Positions 62,001 to 64,000 of a DNA stretch of 64,000 nucleotides are shown piece by piece (the first letter of the stretch is position 1; each line of letters opens with the position of its first letter). Position numbers and translations under genes: made by a program. Origin of the DNA: Oasisia sp. SBJ-2009 (lineage: Eukaryota; Annelida; Polychaeta; Sabellida; Siboglinidae); assembly GCA_964017155.1 (NCBI GenBank), contig OZ024867.1, positions 28,221,109-28,285,108 on the forward strand. Direction: 5' to 3'. The notes below the pieces were generated by a model that ran no database searches, was not told the DNA's origin, and saw only the letters and a list, made by a program, of their open reading frames with translations.

Positions 62001-62287
62001 GCGGACAAAACATAAATAACGCATACTTTACTATTTTAAAATATATAGTAATACAAAACACTACACACCTGCACACCTGACCATCTGTGTACGGTCATGG
62101 CGTCGTTTGAAAACTGGGTGGCCGCTATTGCTGTCGAGGCGGTGACAGCCACATTCCTTCCTGTTTTAGATATTTTTTCTATATATTTTTTTATCACGGT
62201 GGTCTTGCCACAGCCGGCTTGTCCAGTGATGACGACATTGTGTCCAGCGGCACACAGCAACAATGCCTCGTCTTCGGGAGAACTCAT
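57569..62287 (-). CDS. PIF1-type helicase with C-terminal PHD finger, 802 aa, 9 exons
   Basis: Exons (transcript order) 62287-62069, 61895-61779, 61550-61287, 60982-60820, 60522-60232, 59712-59578, 59468-59215, 58825-58000, 57708-57569; 2,409 nt, frame exact. Superfamily-1B DNA helicase motifs: Walker A GQAGCGKTT (22-30), VLVIDEISM (104-112), LSGDFYQLPPV (~142-152), HLYATN, LKSNAPVIIT and LAFAMTIHKCQG (~340-351). Motif VI (usual YVALSR) was not found. Exon 5 ends with a GC donor (CAAG|GCAAGT). Then an acidic Ser-rich linker, an unrecognised ~380-residue region ending in PPAKKTKR, and a PHD finger (LCNMC, IQCDTCQRWLHQSC, KCPKC). Helicase and PHD parts could instead be two genes; matching phases at all eight joints favour one. 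Confidence 0.75.
58870..59085. repeat. CA and GAT microsatellites
   Basis: (CA)n at 58895-58952 and (GAT)n with gaagat interruptions at 58967-59080, in the intron between helicase-gene exons 7 and 8. Confidence 0.95.
59815..59900. repeat. GTAT microsatellite and G run
   Basis: (tatg)n then gtgtgtgtg and a 12-base G run, in the long intron between helicase exons 5 and 6; the rest of that intron (59.71-60.23 kb) holds nothing coding, including no motif VI. Confidence 0.9.
61070..61145. mobile_element. Retroelement 3'-end-like fragment
   Basis: (aat)n then tttatttcttatatagcgcc, similar to 44010-44110, inserted in the intron between helicase exons 3 and 4. Confidence 0.5.
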
Positions 62288-62766
62288 TTTGGACTGCAGT
62301 TAACGTATAAACGTATGTGAATGCGTTCTGCATAGTCATATGTTCAATATATTACCAGGTAAGCTGCCCATCATTGCAAATTATACAGTTATTATTATGG
62401 AGCAAAGCTACACAGACTATTGGAATGTAAAACCGACGTCTTATGACAACCATTGCATGAGATTAAGCAATGCTGTAATTTGTATTTATAATAGACCTAC
62501 TTTATCGTTACTTGTGATACAGATTTAATGCATAAAATGCTGTAGATCTCATTTCAATATTTCAGTAACCACTACTTCATATAAATATTTAGATTTTGTC
62601 CATTCACCTGCATTTCGTTGATTTCTTTTCAGACTGTTACTATTACATTTCATTTGAAGCATATGTCCATGCAACATTTGCTAAATAAACAAAACTACAT
62701 AAAACACTGCTATGCCACATATACCCTCTTATTACGTTACACCATACCTTTACCTTATTACTTATT
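62288..62766 (-). promoter_or_regulatory. Presumed 5' region of helicase gene
   Basis: Between the helicase ATG (62287) and the right TIR; no ORF. If transcription starts in the TIR, this is 5' UTR or a 5' intron. Confidence 0.35.
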
Positions 62767-63326
62767 CAAAACGTAATCTCTTGTAGGGTCCTCATCGCAC
62801 GAAGTTGTTTTTTCCTTTGTAAATATTCTTCTTGATACACTCGAAATACAATAACGTAGACACTAATACAAAATTACTACAAGTACAGCCACTTATCATT
62901 CATCACATCATCACTCAGTGAAAATTAATCTGGAACTGGCGAAGCTTCGCACAATACGGCGTCTCCTCGCGACTTGAATTTTTTGGGGCGAACATAACGC
63001 ACACAAGGTGTCCCACGCGGGGTCGCCGGGTCACTTCCGGAAAAATAACTCCAGACGGCTCACACATTCGTGAGCACGTCACTAAAGGCTTCTTTTTGGT
63101 AATAACAGTGGATCCTTCGGCTACGAAAAGTTGGTGGTGTGTAGACATTTGATTGCACATGCATATGTGATCTTCATACTCGGTGTTGGTAAATCGAGGG
63201 AGCGGATCTGGTCTTAAAAGGTGGGCGTTTGACTCGGCGGGACGCTGAAGTTGCACACACTTATATTATATATATATATAGACACAGGCAGTGAGTAAAT
63301 AATTCATAGACGCGAGCGCACGTGTT
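62767..63326 (-). repeat. Right terminal inverted repeat (560 bp)
   Basis: Reverse complement of 53081-53621 with few substitutions and an extra 20 bases (about 62939-62960, aagcttcgcacaatacggc) absent on the left. Also contains a copy of the transposase start codon region pointing inward on the minus strand. Confidence 0.93.
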
Positions 63327-64000
63327 ATTTTTGACACTGCTATAAGAATCTACGACTTACCGTTGAAATCATGCCAGCAACAAATGAGGGGGAAAGGTAA
63401 CCGGAGAACGCCACTTGACGAGTTGAGAAAACAATGATTCCAACATGTGAAGTAAACGGTCCCATGCACATGAATTTTGCTTTGACATGTGCATACATGC
63501 CACATGATACGGATTATCCGTATCCGGTAGGGAGTTTGGCGTTTTTTTAAGTGCCGTTCTCCGTTTTGATACGGATTTTAACTAAATTTATGGAGAAATA
63601 ATTGTTAACCACATTATGCGTTACAAAACTATACTGCATAATGGAATAACTGTTTATTGTTAGTGAGTCGATTCGAAACGAACGAACTAAACCACCGATC
63701 AGTTTATTGTAGCGCATATTAGATGGCGCGCTGGTAAATTTTAGTTCTGAAAACTGGTGCGCGTGGCAGGCGCGTGACGATTATAAAAAGCAGTACAGGA
63801 AACGGAGCTCGACGCCGGGTTCAATGAAATCGCCTGCATTTCTGATTTCAAAATGTTAACGCTTGCCAGTGAATCTTCGATATAGGCACGAACTGCTGAA
63901 ATAAATTGTAATTATTTAGTGACACTGTTTTGCGATACGCAATTTAAACGTGCTGAAGTGAAATAAAACTTCGGTAATCTTCAGGTTAACTGGCCCCAAT
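63327..64000. other. Flanking DNA, no gene recognised
   Basis: A TATA-like attataaaaag at ~63780 upstream of GC-richer sequence could be a promoter for a gene beyond the window, but nothing confirms it. Confidence 0.35.

Larger units (their letters stand above)
53081..63326. mobile_element. Intact ~10.25-kb P-superfamily DNA transposon with PIF1-PHD helicase gene
   Basis: Long inverted repeats (53081-53621 and 62767-63326) enclose two convergent spliced genes without stops or frame breaks in my models. Plus strand: P-element/THAP9-type transposase. Minus strand: PIF1-type helicase continued into a PHD finger. The edges are aacacgtgcgctcgcg and its complement; cacgtg is palindromic, so a 6-bp cacgtg target duplication cannot be told from the TIR end. 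No 8-bp duplication typical of P elements was seen. TIR similarity (few mismatches plus one 20-bp indel) suggests recent activity. Confidence 0.88.

Noticed and set aside
53081..63326. Polinton/Maverick (long TIRs, possible 6-bp duplication)
   Set aside because: No DNA polymerase B, integrase, protease, packaging ATPase or capsid genes; the transposase is clearly P/THAP9-type.
53081..63326. Helitron (because of the PIF1 helicase)
   Set aside because: No Rep/HUH motif, and Helitrons lack long TIRs.

Overview
The window is animal nuclear DNA: long genes on the + strand with GT-AG introns, a low-density coding landscape, SINEs, LINE 3' ends, MITEs, AT/CA microsatellites and very many minisatellites. 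It looks like a marine invertebrate. A cephalochordate (amphioxus) is my best but uncertain guess, mainly because minisatellites that span exon-intron borders have, as I recall, been described there; a lophotrochozoan is not excluded.

Region 1 (1-39.7 kb) is the 3' part of a filamin gene on the + strand. I can place 21 coding exons (283 to stop at 39090), every intron in phase 1, encoding the end of one repeat, eight filamin Ig repeats, a Gln-rich hinge and three C-terminal repeats. Two further exons are candidates for alternative starts: a short one at 15279-15362 (basic RKKRK patch) and a 997-codon exon at 20597-23588 that would give a short filamin with a large unstructured Ser/Arg-rich N-terminus. 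Introns are packed with minisatellites of 17-63 bp units, a 1.35-kb polypyrimidine tract, two foldback elements, SINEs and MITEs. Several arrays repeat a splice donor or acceptor together with the adjoining exon end, some in frame.

Region 2 (39.7-43.6 kb) is intergenic, with an old decayed mobile-element-like coding remnant (about 41.9-42.65 kb) and an unrecognised minus-strand ORF. Region 3 (43.68-51.2 kb) holds the 3' part of a + strand gene that reads as a NIT-domain receptor guanylate cyclase with one transmembrane segment and a short, degenerate cyclase domain; its introns carry a TTAA MITE, two LINE 3' ends in opposite orientation, and another minisatellite built on a splice acceptor.

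Region 4 (53.08-63.33 kb) is the most interesting part: an apparently intact ~10.25-kb DNA transposon with ~0.54-kb terminal inverted repeats. It carries two convergent multi-exon genes: a P-element/THAP9-type transposase (+, 6 exons, 774 aa) and, on the minus strand, a PIF1-type helicase whose frame continues through nine exons into a C-terminal PHD finger (802 aa in my model). Both genes would be transcribed inward from the near-identical TIRs. I do not know of a described P-superfamily element with a PIF1-PHD helicase gene, so this is the main candidate for a new system. The last 0.7 kb is flanking DNA with no recognised gene.
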